DNA of 64,000 nucleotides from NCBI GenBank assembly GCA_031553595.1, contig JAVBLI010000005.1, forward strand, positions 124,001 through 188,000, written 5' to 3'. Every line of letters begins with the position of its first letter. Position 1 is the stretch's first letter. The notes beneath the pieces were generated by a model, which worked only from the letters and a program-made list of their open reading frames with translations, searched no databases and was not told the origin of the DNA. The translations under genes and the position numbers were made by a program. Positions 25,946-35,445 of the stretch are shown here, piece after piece. This stretch comes from RGIG3701 sp031553595 (GTDB lineage Bacteria > Planctomycetota > Planctomycetia > Pirellulales > Thermoguttaceae).

Positions 25946-26626
25946 TTACAATTGCACACGAACACCGGGCGACATGGTTGCGCTGATGGCGACGCCTTTG
26001 ACATACTGACCCTTGGCCGTCGCCGGCTTGAGGGAGAGAATGAAATCGATAAATTTCTGGATGTTTTCACACAACTGTTCCTGCGTGAAATTCAGCTTTC
26101 CGACGATCGCGTGGACGTTGCCGCCGGAATCGTTACGGAACTCGACTTTTCCCGCTTTGTACTCCTGGATGACCTTCGCCACGTCCATCGTGACCGTACC
26201 GGCACGGGGGCTGGGCATCATGCCGCGGGGGCCGAGGATTTTACCTAACGGGCCCACCACACCCATCATGTCGGGCGTCGCGATACACACGTCGAAGTCC
26301 ATCTTTCCCGCCTTGATGTCGGCCTGCAAGTCCACATCACCCACGATGTCGGCGCCGGCAGCGCGGGCTTCGTCGGCCTTCTCACCCTTGGCAAACACCG
26401 CCACTCGCAGCGTTCGGCCAATCCCGTGAGGCAGCACGATGGAGTTACGCACCATCTGATCCGCCTGCTTGGGATCAATTCCCAGCCGCATCGCAATTTC
26501 GACGGACTGATCGAATTTCGTCGTGTTGAACGTTTTCAACATGCTGACCGCCTCCGCAAGGGGGAGAGGCTTTTTTCCTGGCGCTTGAGCCGCCAGAGCT
26601 CGTATTCTTTTTGATCGCTTAGCCAT
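25946..26626 (-). CDS. rplA: Ribosomal protein L1
   Basis: 226 residues, normal length. Family blocks: FDQSVEIAMRLGIDPKQADQ, VLPHGIGRTLRVAVFA, DFDVCIATPDMMGVVGPLGK, ILGPRGMMPSPRAGTVT and FRNDSGGNVHAIVGKLNF. L1 binds 23S rRNA at the mobile stalk near the E site and often represses its own mRNA. Located 98 bp after rplK and 76 bp before rplJ in one transcription unit. The ATG follows GCGGAAG. Confidence 0.97.
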   Translation of the reverse strand: MAKRSKRIRALAAQAPGKKPLPLAEAVSMLKTFNTTKFDQSVEIAMRLGIDPKQADQMVRNSIVLPHGIGRTLRVAVFAKGEKADEARAAGADIVGDVDLQADIKAGKMDFDVCIATPDMMGVVGPLGKILGPRGMMPSPRAGTVTMDVAKVIQEYKAGKVEFRNDSGGNVHAIVGKLNFTQEQLCENIQKFIDFILSLKPATAKGQYVKGVAISATMSPGVRVQL

Positions 26627-26724
26627 TGCTTCCGCTTTCTTCTAATGAAACGCCTGGTTCACCGCCGGGAATGGATTTCCTTCGCCCGAGACGGCTTGCA
26701 AACGTTTTATGCTGAATTTTCTCT

Positions 26725-27150
26725 TTAGTCAATCACTTCCAGTCCCATGCTGCGAGCCGTACCTTCAATCAGGTGGCACGCATGCTCGGGATTCCTTGCA
26801 TTCAAGTCGTTGGCCTTGCGCTTCGCGATTTCAGCGACCTGCGCGCGGGTGACTTTGCCGACTTTCACCTTCGGGACGTTTCCCGATCCGCTGACAATCC
26901 CGGCCGCCTGCTTCAGCAAGTCGACAGCCGCCGGGCTCTTCGTCTCCAACTCGAACGTACGGTCGTTGAAACAACGGACCACGACCGGGATGCGAAGCCC
27001 CATGTCGCCCTTCGTACGATCGTTGAACTGCGTGACGAACTGACCCAGGTTCACGCCGAACTGACCCAGCGAAGTACCCACCGGCGGGGCCGGCGTCGCT
27101 TTACCACCCGGGACGTGAAATCGGGCGACTCCTACCAATTGTTTTGCCAT
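26725..27150 (-). CDS. rplK: Ribosomal protein L11
   Basis: 141 residues, the standard length. The N-terminal domain ARFHVPGGKATPAPPVGTSLG and the C-terminal RNA-binding domain with GSGNVPKVKVGKVT and NARNPEHACHLIEGTARSMG are typical. L11 forms the GTPase-associated centre with 23S rRNA and L10. The ATG follows AAAGGTG. It is the third protein gene after secE and nusG, in the usual order. Confidence 0.97.
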   Translation of the reverse strand: MAKQLVGVARFHVPGGKATPAPPVGTSLGQFGVNLGQFVTQFNDRTKGDMGLRIPVVVRCFNDRTFELETKSPAAVDLLKQAAGIVSGSGNVPKVKVGKVTRAQVAEIAKRKANDLNARNPEHACHLIEGTARSMGLEVID

Positions 27151-27266
27151 GATAACACCTTTTCTGATAAGCCGTGGAATGACGGGTGCGGCGGGGGGAT
27201 AAAACTTCTCCGCAAACGCAGCCGGAACACGACATTTTAGCCTGAATCTGTAAAAACCGACGGCTT

Positions 27267-27896
27267 CTACAGGAGTTCAATTTGCCAGTACTCAAGCTCC
27301 ACCGGGGTGCTGCGTCCGAAGAAGTTGATCATCACATTTACGCGACCACTGGTCGTGTCGATGCTACTGACCTCGCCGTCCATGTTTTCGAAGTTCCCTT
27401 CCTTCACCTTCACACGGTCGCCAACCTGGAAACCGATTTTCAGGGCCGGGGCTTCTTCTTCCTTCTGCTGCTGGCTGGAGAGGATGCGGTTCACTTCTTC
27501 CGGGAGCATCGGCAACGGCTTGCCTCCGGCGCCGGCGAAATCGCCGATACCACTGGTCTGCCGCACCAAATACCAGGTATCCTCGGTGATCGCCATCTGC
27601 ACGATGATGTAACCGGGATAAAGCTTGTGTTTCGTTGTTCGACGCCGCCCATTGCGGACTTCAGTAACAGACTCAATAGGAACAACGATCTGGCCGAAAT
27701 ACTCGTCTAGATTCGCGATTTTGGCACGTCGCTTCAACGTCGCGGCAATCGAATCTTCACGATTGCTTTGCACTTTCAGGATGTACCATTCCATCGCGGG
27801 AGCTTCGGACACGGACTCGGCCTCGGCCGCTTCGACGGGCTTGCCGTCCGGCGCGGTTTCTTCGATTTTCAGTTCTTTCGATGATGAATCATCCAT
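27267..27896 (-). CDS. nusG: Transcription antitermination/elongation factor NusG
   Basis: 209 residues. After an acidic N-terminal extension of about 34 residues, the NGN domain starts at MEWYILKVQSNRED, with YFGQIVVPIESVTEV, KHKLYPGYIIVQMAITEDTWYLVR and IGDFAG. The KOW domain follows: FQVGDRVKVKEGNFENMDGEV and GRVNVMINFFGRSTPVELEY. NusG binds RNA polymerase and couples it to Rho or the ribosome. The gene follows secE by 158 bp. The extension is longer than in E. coli. Confidence 0.96.
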   Translation of the reverse strand: MDDSSSKELKIEETAPDGKPVEAAEAESVSEAPAMEWYILKVQSNREDSIAATLKRRAKIANLDEYFGQIVVPIESVTEVRNGRRRTTKHKLYPGYIIVQMAITEDTWYLVRQTSGIGDFAGAGGKPLPMLPEEVNRILSSQQQKEEEAPALKIGFQVGDRVKVKEGNFENMDGEVSSIDTTSGRVNVMINFFGRSTPVELEYWQIELL

Positions 27897-28054
27897 TCAA
27901 AGGACTCACTTCTCTCAGAGGCCAGGTTTCCTAATAACGTCAGTTGACTGACTGCCACATTTGCGTCTGTGGTCGAACGGGGTTTCAGGGGCCGCTCTTA
28001 AAACGATTCCTGAAAACGTTGTATTATAACGTACAATGCGATTTCCGCAAGGGG

Positions 28055-28537
28055 TCACGCACTAAAAATTCCTATTTTAATGAAAAGCATTTTCATTCCG
28101 GTGCCGATCCATGCGAACATAGTGGTAATGCCCAGGTCGAAGAGGAATAAAATGATCGCGAGGCTGAACATGACGAAAATCACGACGCCAACGCTACGAA
28201 TCAATTCCGGCCTGCTCGGCCAGGACACTTTTCGCATTTCCGCTTCGACGTGGATCAGAAAATCCGCGAAACGGTGAATGTGCACCAGGCGGAAGCTGAA
28301 CCACGCGAAAACCAGCGTCATGAGAATTGGAATCAGCGACCGTAGCGTCACCAGGACGATCTCGGCCGTTTCTTCGGAAAGCCTATTCGTAATAAGCTTC
28401 GGCGCGAAGTTATTCATCGACATCGCGACCGAATACACGAGGCCCATCAGGATAATAAACACCACCGCGGCGGTCGTCTGACGGACGATTCTCCCCTGGG
28501 TGCGTTTATATAATTCGGTCGAAAAAAAGCTGTCCAT
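28055..28537 (-). CDS. secE: Preprotein translocase subunit SecE (long form)
   Basis: 160 residues from the ATG at 28535-28537, which follows ATCGGAGG. Three hydrophobic segments are visible: about 25-45 (AVVFIILMGLVYSVAM), 65-90 (LIPILMTLVFAWFSFRLV) and 118-148 (VIFVMFSLAIILFLFDLG). The conserved SecE motif AEMRKVSWPSRPELIRSV comes before the last. SecE clamps SecY in the plasma membrane translocon. The three-helix layout resembles the longer SecE of E. coli rather than the minimal one-helix form. Directly downstream of tRNA-Trp. Confidence 0.93.
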   Translation of the reverse strand: MDSFFSTELYKRTQGRIVRQTTAAVVFIILMGLVYSVAMSMNNFAPKLITNRLSEETAEIVLVTLRSLIPILMTLVFAWFSFRLVHIHRFADFLIHVEAEMRKVSWPSRPELIRSVGVVIFVMFSLAIILFLFDLGITTMFAWIGTGMKMLFIKIGIFSA

Positions 28538-28585
28538 CCGAACCTCCGATGTACTGATACGCCTAGATAATACGATAAATTGTAG

Positions 28586-28658
28586 CAGGGGCGGAAGGGC
28601 TCGAACCCTCAACCTGCGGTTTTGGAGACCGCTGCTCTACCAATTGAGCCACACCCCT
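28586..28658 (-). tRNA. tRNA-Trp (anticodon CCA)
   Basis: 73 nt cloverleaf. Acceptor stem AGGGGTG/CGCCCCT, D arm GCTC...GAGC, anticodon stem GCGGT/ACCGC around CTCCAAA, T arm GAGGG-TTCGAGC-CCTTC. The 3' CCA is not encoded. It sits between tuf and secE, a common place for this tRNA. Confidence 0.95.
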
Positions 28659-28665
28659 GGGAAAT

Positions 28666-28805
28666 GGTTCATGATGAACGGTAAATGTTGAATTCAACCA
28701 GCGAGCTTCCAACTTTCATGAAAAGTTTATCAAAAACTTTCCATTTGTCAAGAGCAGGCGACTCGATAATTCAATTCATCATTCACCATTCACCATTTAT
28801 CATTG

Positions 28806-28808
<3 letters not shown>
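28666..28808. repeat. Inverted heptamer array between tuf and tRNA-Trp
   Basis: Left arm 28666-28693: four units GGTTCAT, GATGAAC, GGTAAAT, GTTGAAT (consensus GGTGAAT). Right arm 28774-28808: ATTCATC, ATTCACC twice, ATTTATC, ATTGTTA (consensus ATTCACC, the exact complement). The last right-arm unit contains the tuf stop codon. The left arm starts 8 bp from the 5' end of tRNA-Trp; the core between the arms holds its promoter. Confidence 0.75.
28724..28751 (-). promoter_or_regulatory. Promoter for tRNA-Trp / secE / nusG
   Basis: On the minus strand, a perfect TTGACA (28746-28751), a 16-bp spacer and TAAACT (28724-28729). It lies in the core between the two arms of a heptamer array and would start transcription about 60 bp before tRNA-Trp. 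Confidence 0.6.
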
Positions 28809-30005
<1,197 letters not shown>

Positions 30006-30031
30006 TTGGTTACCTCAAGATATTGGTTGAA

Positions 30032-30253
30032 AAAGTTTTGAGTTTCAAGTTTTGAGTTCGTGCCAGCACTGCGGGAACCGTTCACCGCGGCTGCGTTCGA
30101 GTTTTAAGCACATAAATATTGCGAAATACTTATACTCGGAGCCGCTAGGTTTTCCCGCCTGTCCGCCGCTTACCCTTCGGGAAAACGGCTTGCTGCTTGG
30201 CAGGGGACGGAATTTTCAAGCGGTTTGGGTATAGGCCGAAAACTCAAAACTTT
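30032..30253. repeat. Inverted repeat with heptamer arms between tuf and tRNA-Thr(GGT)
   Basis: The arm at 30034-30058 has 7-nt units AGTTTTG, AGTTTCA, AGTTTTG, AGTT. Positions 30032-30045 are a perfect 14-bp complement of 30240-30253, which ends 3 bp from the tRNA-Thr 3' end. The core contains an 11-nt ACCCTTCGGGA hairpin motif (CCC-TTCG-GGG-like, near 30173) that recurs, inverted, in the spacer at 30796-30893. Confidence 0.65.
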
Positions 30254-30256
30254 CAG

Positions 30257-30329
30257 AGCTGCCAATGGGAATCGAACCCATGACCTCATCCTTACCAAGG
30301 ATGTGCTCTACCGACTGAGCTACAGCAGC
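30257..30329 (-). tRNA. tRNA-Thr (anticodon GGT)
   Basis: 73 nt. Acceptor stem GCTGCTG/TGGCAGC (two G-T pairs), D arm GCTC...GAGC, anticodon stem CATCC/GGATG around TTGGTAA, T arm ATGGG-TTCGATT-CCCAT. CCA not encoded. It corresponds in position to thrT upstream of tufB in E. coli. Confidence 0.95.
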
Positions 30330-30339
30330 TTTCGAAAGT

Positions 30340-30455
30340 GTAGAGTGTAGAGCGTAGAGTGTAGAGTTTATCAAGCTCGATTCTTGCCATCATTATGTGG
30401 CACAATCCGCCGGGTGATGAACTCAATACTTTACACTTAATACTCAATACTTTTC
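30340..30455. repeat. Inverted heptamer array between tRNA-Thr(GGT) and tRNA-Gly
   Basis: Left arm 30340-30367: four in-register units GTAGAGT, GTAGAGC, GTAGAGT, GTAGAGT. Right arm 30421-30455: ACTCAAT, ACTTTAC, ACTTAAT, ACTCAAT, ACTTTTC, again in register and resembling the complement ACTCTAC. The 53-bp core has no gene. The left arm begins 10 bp from the tRNA-Thr 5' end. Confidence 0.75.
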
Positions 30456-30505
30456 TTCCGGCCCGCTACGGCCGGGGTTTCGTTATGATGTTACATACAC
30501 AACGA

Positions 30506-30576
30506 AGCGGGTGAAGGGAATCGAACCCTCGTCTTTAGCTTGGAAGGCTATGGCTCTACCATTGAGCTACACCCGC
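30506..30576 (-). tRNA. tRNA-Gly (anticodon TCC)
   Basis: 71 nt. Acceptor stem GCGGGTG/CACCCGC, anticodon loop CTTCCAA on stem ATAGC/GCTAA (outermost pair A-A mismatched), T arm GAGGG-TTCGATT-CCCTT. CCA not encoded. Second-last of the four tRNAs before tuf. Confidence 0.94.
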
Positions 30577-30594
30577 GGCGCCCGATGGGCGGGT

Positions 30595-30702
30595 GTAAAG
30601 TGTAGAGTGTAGAGTGTAGAGTGAGTGGCTCGGCACTGCCAACCAAAGCGGGAATGCCGAACGACTTACTCTACACTCTACACTTTTCACCCTACACTTC
30701 CA
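30595..30702. repeat. Inverted heptamer array between tRNA-Gly and tRNA-Tyr
   Basis: Left arm 30595-30622: GTAAAGT then GTAGAGT three times. Right arm 30668-30702: ACTCTAC twice, ACTTTTC, ACCCTAC, ACTTCCA. GTAGAGT and ACTCTAC are exact complements, so the arms pair over at least 14 bp. Inside, TCGGCA (30630-30635) and TGCCGA (30655-30660) form a second stem. The right arm stops 4 bp from the tRNA-Tyr 3' end. Confidence 0.8.
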
Positions 30703-30706
30703 AAAA

Positions 30707-30788
30707 TGGTGGAACGTGGATTCGAACCACGGAAAGCATTGCTAGCAGATTTACAGTCTGCCCCCTTTGGCCACTCGGGAACTCCACC
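30707..30788 (-). tRNA. tRNA-Tyr (anticodon GTA)
   Basis: 82 nt with a long variable arm. Acceptor stem GGTGGAG/TTCCACC, anticodon stem GCAGA/TCTGC around CTGTAAA, T arm CGTGG-TTCGAAT-CCACG. CCA not encoded. Confidence 0.95.
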
Positions 30789-30795
30789 GGTAAAT

Positions 30796-30893
30796 ACCTT
30801 AACCGTTTGCGTTTTTCATCCTCGCCAAACCGGAAGCCGAATTTCCCGAAGGGTAATCGGCGGGTAAGCGAAAAAAGACTGCGGTTCCAAGGT
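30796..30893. repeat. Imperfect inverted repeat in the tRNA-Tyr / tRNA-Thr(TGT) spacer
   Basis: Outer segments ACCTTAACCG (30796-30805) and GCGGTTCCAAGGT (30881-30893) are roughly complementary, as are the next GCGTTTTTC and GCGAAAAAAG. The core contains CCCGAAGGGTAA (near 30846), the inverse of the TTACCCTTCGGG motif in the tuf/tRNA-Thr spacer. No heptamer periodicity is visible here. Confidence 0.4.
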
Positions 30894-30918
30894 TTAAAAG
30901 CTGGTTTTCAACAGCCAG

Positions 30919-30991
30919 AGCTAGCGGTGGGACTCGAACCCACAACCTGTTGATTACAAATCAACTGCTCTGCCAATTGAGCTATGCTAGC
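30919..30991 (-). tRNA. tRNA-Thr (anticodon TGT)
   Basis: 73 nt. Acceptor stem GCTAGCA/CGCTAGC (innermost pair A-C mismatched), anticodon stem GTTGA/TCAAC around TTTGTAA, T arm GTGGG-TTCGAGT-CCCAC. CCA not encoded. First gene of the tRNA-tuf unit. Confidence 0.95.
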
Positions 30992-31041
30992 TTCACTCAT
31001 AGCTTGTATGTAGGCACTATCGCCCACACCACTTGAAACGA

Positions 31042-31069
31042 ATTATAGCAACTTTCCATCGCATGACAA
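31042..31069 (-). promoter_or_regulatory. Promoter of the tRNA-tuf unit
   Basis: Minus strand: TTGTCA (31064-31069), 16-bp spacer, perfect TATAAT (31042-31047). The predicted start point lies about 40 bp before tRNA-Thr(TGT). No other promoter this good is seen between the four tRNAs and tuf. Confidence 0.75.
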
Positions 31070-31127
31070 GGGGGACGAATGCTCCTTTTAGAAAAATTAT
31101 TGGCCGGCATGCCCTCTGCGACAGAAC

Positions 31128-31160
31128 AAAAAAAGAGCGGCTCGCAAACCGCTCTCTTTC
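31128..31160 (-). terminator. Rho-independent terminator
   Basis: Stem 31132-31140 with 31149-31157 (AAAGAGCGG / CCGCTCTCT) followed on the minus strand by a T run. It ends the secreted-protein gene at 31199-31762 just before the tRNA-tuf promoter. Confidence 0.8.
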
Positions 31161-31198
31161 GTATTTCCTCGTGCGTGACGACGCACACGTGTCGACAA

Positions 31199-31762
31199 TT
31201 AGCGACCGTTGGCCTGGGGCACTTTCCCCATGGCGGCCGGCACGCTTTTCTTCACCGCCGGCGTGGGCTGCTGCGACTCGACTACGCGCTCGTTCATGAT
31301 GATTTCCTGCCCATCATAAGGATCGCCGGGCAGTCCACCCGTCTGCGGACGCACCTGGGCGGGGTAGGGCTGCGGGTCCGCCATGTCGGCGTTCCAAGGG
31401 AATTCGGAGTACATCCGGTAATTGTACGGATTACGATAGTAGTAGCCGTGGAAAGCCGGGTAGCGGTGAATCGTACGGGCATTTCCGGGATAACAGCCGT
31501 AACGGGGGGTGTAATTCGTTTGCGGCATGGGGCCCCACCAGTCGGTCACGGGGCCTTTCGGCTGCCACCCGCCATCCGGGTCGACCCGCCCGCCGTGATG
31601 CCCGTCACTTGTCACCCCCACGTCCTGAGCGCAATCCTGCGATTTCGTGGTCATATATCCAGGCCCCTGCGCCCGAAGCTCCCCGGATACCGCACACATA
31701 TACACGAAAGCCAGTGCCGCCGCACCAAACAAAAGCCCCTTTTTGCCGAAAATCACGTTCAT
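31199..31762 (-). CDS. Secreted hypothetical protein, Tyr/Pro/Gly-rich
   Basis: 187 residues; the start follows TCGGAGGATT. Residues 1-31 are a signal peptide (GLLFGAAALAFVYMCAVSG, cut near LRAQ). The mature part is rich in Tyr, Pro, Gly and Asn, with YGCYPGNARTIHRYPAFHGYYYRNPYNYR followed by FPWNADMADPQPYP in its centre. I recognise the IHRYP.FHG.YYR.PYNYR...FPW pattern as a planctomycete-type exported protein of unknown role. Two Cys near positions 43 and 89 could form a disulfide. Single-gene unit with a terminator. Confidence 0.75.
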   Translation of the reverse strand: MNVIFGKKGLLFGAAALAFVYMCAVSGELRAQGPGYMTTKSQDCAQDVGVTSDGHHGGRVDPDGGWQPKGPVTDWWGPMPQTNYTPRYGCYPGNARTIHRYPAFHGYYYRNPYNYRMYSEFPWNADMADPQPYPAQVRPQTGGLPGDPYDGQEIIMNERVVESQQPTPAVKKSVPAAMGKVPQANGR

Positions 31763-32024
31763 GATCAGAATCCTCCGAAGGTCTGTGTGAAAATTCCGCC
31801 CCCGCCGGCCGTTACGAAAACACGGCCGGTCCGGTAAAAGCGAAATTGTTTGAAGTATTCAACAACCATCAGTTAAATCGGGTGTTATTGCCGTTACAAT
31901 CAGCATAATCGGCGAAAAAGGCAGGGATTCTTCAGAAAAAGCAGCGGGATGGTTCGCATAAACGCCGTATTTTGCTCATTCTTTGCAGAGTTGGGTTTCG
32001 CGGCGCGTTCTCCCACCGGGAAAC

Positions 32025-32594
32025 TCACGTATAAATCAAAATAAAAATAAAAATCAAAACGCCGACGGCCGCAGCGATCGACCACATTAACCAGGCTTTC
32101 GCCATTTTTGTGTCCCGAAGCGTGTCGCGCTGCATTTTTTCCTTCTGATACTCAAGACTTTTTTCAAAGCGCAGCACAAACTCCTTTTGACACTGCGGGC
32201 AAACCGCCTCTTCTCCCAGAAAATCCCGCGTGACTTCCAGAATGTGCCCCGACGGACACGGAATATGAAGGTACGAAACCGTCGTCGCCGTCTTCGGGGC
32301 GGCAAACTGCGCCGCAGAATAATCCGTTTCCTCGGCGATGAAAGGACTGGATCTCGCGCTGAAATCCAGCGGATTATCCGAAACGGGCGTTTTCGGAGCG
32401 AATAAATCGGAAAGCGTCTCTCCGCCCGCAGCGCCCGTGTTCGTGACCGGTGGCGGCGCAACCGTCGGCGGCTGGGGAGTCGGCGGCGGAATAATGAACT
32501 CCATTTTGCACACCGGGCACGCGATCGTCACGCCCGCCTGGGCCTCCTCCGCCTGCAAAAGATGCCCGTTCGGACAATAAAACTGAAACACCAT
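32025..32594 (-). CDS. Double zinc-ribbon protein with C-terminal membrane anchor
   Basis: 189 residues from the ATG at 32592-32594, which follows GAAGGAGCG; the open frame extends 36 codons upstream without a ribosome site. Two zinc-ribbon-like modules of the same type, CPNGHLLQ...CPVC (about 7-30) and CPSGHILEV...CPQC (about 112-135), flank a Pro/Thr/Ala-rich linker. A Lys/Arg/Glu helix then leads to one membrane segment at the very C-terminus (AWLMWSIAAAVGVLIFIFILIYT), so the protein should be tail-anchored with the ribbons in the cytoplasm. Function unknown; the layout recalls planctomycete proteins with N-terminal zinc ribbons near kinases or membrane proteins. Confidence 0.8.
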   Translation of the reverse strand: MVFQFYCPNGHLLQAEEAQAGVTIACPVCKMEFIIPPPTPQPPTVAPPPVTNTGAAGGETLSDLFAPKTPVSDNPLDFSARSSPFIAEETDYSAAQFAAPKTATTVSYLHIPCPSGHILEVTRDFLGEEAVCPQCQKEFVLRFEKSLEYQKEKMQRDTLRDTKMAKAWLMWSIAAAVGVLIFIFILIYT

Positions 32595-32801
32595 GGCCCA
32601 CGCTCCTTCACTATAATATATTATACGCTGTATTTTATATAAAAAATTGCATCTTTGCAGCCTCCGCAGCCACGCAAAGGAGCTTATTTTCTCCATTTTC
32701 ACTCCGGCGGGAGGAGAGAAGCATATGCGAAAAACACACGCCCGTATATTATATCACATTCGCATGAAAAATACACACTTTTGCCAAATAAATAATGGAA
32801 A

Positions 32802-32844
32802 ACGCTTTCGGAAATCCCCTTTGACGAGGTTTTTTCGAAAGCGT
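32802..32844 (-). terminator. Possible terminator after the 714-residue secreted protein
   Basis: A perfect 9-bp stem ACGCTTTCG/CGAAAGCGT (32802-32810 with 32836-32844), a 25-nt loop and a short T run on the minus strand. The loop is long, so this is tentative. The rest of the 307-bp gap shows no gene. Confidence 0.45.
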
Positions 32845-32901
32845 CTGCTGATTTTCAGCCGGCCTGGCCCACCGGGACATGCGGACGGCACTCCACCTTT
32901 T

Positions 32902-35046
32902 TCACTGACCGCCGTCAAGTGGCTCCACCTGAAAACCGACCTGCATCCACCCGTCATGAATCGTAACGGAAATCGGCCGCATCTGCATTTCCCGCAACTC
33001 ACCGACCCCATCTACCGGTTTTTTTGTGTCATTTTTCGGATTTAAGGGAATGGTTTTCAGCTCGATTTTCTCTTCAAGGAGGCTTTTCAGTTGACGCGCA
33101 ATCACACGGCGAAGTGTCGTCACGCTGGAGGGGAGCTGTTTATCCACTTCCGGATCGAAACCGGGCGGCAGCAACTCAAAATTCCCGTCGCGGACAAGGA
33201 AAAATTTCCCATCTTCCTGCACGAGATTATATGCCACGGTGATCCGCATCGCCGGGTACGATTTTTCATTGCTGATGAACTGCTTTCCATAAATCGAGAC
33301 CACGATTTTTCCATCCGCAAAACTCGCGATAACAGGAAACTGACTTGAGAATTCAATTGCTGGCGGCTCATCATCTCCTTCCACCGATTTCTCGCCGTCA
33401 GCCGCTTTTTCGGCGGAATGAAGCCATTTCGGGGCGGATTTTTTGAACTGCTGAGCGGCTTTTTTGTCGAGGAGCATTCCAGAAAAAAAACCAGTGCAGA
33501 TATTCTGGATGGCCGACTCGTGCAAAGAAATTTGAACATCCGCCGACCCCTGAGAATTCGCCGGGGCGGGCGGGGCGGAGGAGGCCGTTAATCCCTTCAT
33601 GGTGCTCAGCGACGATTGCAGGGTTATCTGTTTATCATCTGAGTACATCTGCGTCTGCGAAAACATGATTCCCCGCGGTTCAAGCTGTTTCCGCAGATCC
33701 TGATAAACCCCCTGATTTATTTTTTGGATCGGGGCTTCTAGGGACTGATTCAGACGATTTTCTATTCTGGCGGCATTTCGGGCCGATAAGGTGCGCTGCG
33801 TCTGGCCTTTCTGCTCATGCGCCCGCCGCTCGGCCACTGCCTGCCCCATGCGCCCGCTCACGTTCACCGAGGTAATCTGGGAATCCGTGTTAATTTCGGC
33901 ACGCGCTTTCGTTGCCGCGACACTCTGGTAATCCATGAACAGGGTTTTATTGGCCGAGATGTTACTGACCGACTGGCTGCGGACCGTGGCCGGCCCCTGC
34001 GTCGCGACAGTCGACCCGCGGGAGACGCCTTCCAGCTGAATGCGAATCTCCACCTTTTTATCATTCGGCACGGGGAAAACCTTCAGCGCCCCCTCGAAGG
34101 TCGCGGTGCCCTGAATATTCGCCTGCCCCACCACTTCTCGGATGGTCTGGGGCTCATTCAATTCTTTCGTCCCGTAACGCTGGAAAAGGGTGCCCGCCAC
34201 GTCCACCATGAAGTTCGGCTGATTCCACTGCTGGCGGGTTTTTTCGACCAGCTCGGCCGACTGATCCGTCCAGTCCATCCAGCGCAGGCACGCCTCCACC
34301 GCTCGCCGGGTGTCGGTGTGCGGATTTTTGGAGGCTTCCGCCGTCAGCACCGCCAGCATTTTTGTGACGCGCTGATACATTTCTTTCGCTTCATCTGGTT
34401 TCGCGCGAACCGTCATCACGGTGACGTATTTTTGGATGGCTAGGCGAAGATCCGCAAAGCTCGCCAGCTCCAGTCCGAAAGCCCCCGAAGAAAGACGGGA
34501 ATACGCATTTTCCAGGACATAAATATCCGGTAACCCCGGTTTTTTCATTTCCCGGCTCATCGCGTCCCAGTTCAGCCGCTTTTTCCAGGTGTTTCCTTCC
34601 ACGCGATTCGTGTTAAACCATTTTTCCAGAGCCTGCATCGAGCGGATGATCTCGGCTTTCGATTTTTGAACCGCACCGTTTTCCGGCACCTGAAACGCGT
34701 CCACCGCTTTTTGCCACTGCTGCGCAAGACTTAAAAATGCGTCTTTTTCATAATCCGCGGCCGTGACATTCCTCAGTATTTCATCGGGATTCGGTTCCAC
34801 AAGCAATTTTTTCAGGGATAACGCATAATCCGGCAGCGGCGGCAACGATAATTTGGAGGCCACGTCGTCCGGCAGCGCCGAATCCGAAACGGAACGCGAA
34901 AGCACGAGATCCGACTGGACGTACACCTCCTGGGAAAGAGATGCAGTGGAAGAATCCGCCGCCCGGGCGGAATTTTCATACAGAAGTGTCACAAAAACCG
35001 CGGTCAGAACGGCCCACCCGACCAAATATATTTTTTTAAAGGGCAT
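32902..35046 (-). CDS. Large secreted hypothetical protein
   Basis: 714 residues from the ATG at 35044-35046, which follows CAAGGAG. Residues 1-28 are a signal peptide (IYLVGWAVLTAVFVTLLY, cut near ARAA). The first 300 residues look helical (WQKAVDAFQ, WFNTNRVEGNTWKKRLNWDAM). The centre has beta-type text including IQGTATFEGALKVF and VEIRIQLEGVSRGSTVATQGP, and repeated-looking arms around FMDYQSVAATKARAEINTDS and RMGQAVAERRAHEQ. A C-terminal domain (about 520-714) carries ESAIQNICTGFFSGMLLDKK, ITVAYNLVQEDGKFFLVRDG and a Lys/Glu-rich helix before the end. No catalytic motif or membrane anchor is recognised. Probably periplasmic or surface-associated. Confidence 0.75.
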   Translation of the reverse strand: MPFKKIYLVGWAVLTAVFVTLLYENSARAADSSTASLSQEVYVQSDLVLSRSVSDSALPDDVASKLSLPPLPDYALSLKKLLVEPNPDEILRNVTAADYEKDAFLSLAQQWQKAVDAFQVPENGAVQKSKAEIIRSMQALEKWFNTNRVEGNTWKKRLNWDAMSREMKKPGLPDIYVLENAYSRLSSGAFGLELASFADLRLAIQKYVTVMTVRAKPDEAKEMYQRVTKMLAVLTAEASKNPHTDTRRAVEACLRWMDWTDQSAELVEKTRQQWNQPNFMVDVAGTLFQRYGTKELNEPQTIREVVGQANIQGTATFEGALKVFPVPNDKKVEIRIQLEGVSRGSTVATQGPATVRSQSVSNISANKTLFMDYQSVAATKARAEINTDSQITSVNVSGRMGQAVAERRAHEQKGQTQRTLSARNAARIENRLNQSLEAPIQKINQGVYQDLRKQLEPRGIMFSQTQMYSDDKQITLQSSLSTMKGLTASSAPPAPANSQGSADVQISLHESAIQNICTGFFSGMLLDKKAAQQFKKSAPKWLHSAEKAADGEKSVEGDDEPPAIEFSSQFPVIASFADGKIVVSIYGKQFISNEKSYPAMRITVAYNLVQEDGKFFLVRDGNFELLPPGFDPEVDKQLPSSVTTLRRVIARQLKSLLEEKIELKTIPLNPKNDTKKPVDGVGELREMQMRPISVTIHDGWMQVGFQVEPLDGGQ

Positions 35047-35445
35047 AAACACTCCTTGACTTTCAGGCACTGACTTTTTATCATGTAATGACACTTATTT
35101 TTTATCCGCCGCGTTTTGCAGGGGCACATTCACTCCGTTCAGGGGAAATGGTATAAAAAAATAATGTGTTTGATCGTAACACTCATTGTAATAATCGGAA
35201 AAAACAGCACATGTGTTCCCACGTAATCGCATAAAAAAGCAATTTTTCAGTCACATTGAAATCAGCGGCTCTAAATGCGTCGATTGTAGGAAGGATTGCG
35301 ATTTTTCCGTTTTTGCAAATTGCATGACTTGCACCCATCAGTGTACCATCATTGCTTCCAGGTGGAAGGAGTGAGGGGCCGAATGCACATGAAATTTCCA
35401 CGCGATTTTTCGCTCTCCCTCAAAAAATGGAAGACGGCGTAAAAT
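35047..35445. other. Intergenic region between divergent genes
   Basis: About 400 bp separating the secreted protein gene (minus) from mtaB (plus). It should carry both promoters; no clear -35/-10 pair stood out. A minus-strand frame at 35183-35401 has no ribosome site and no family features. Confidence 0.4.
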
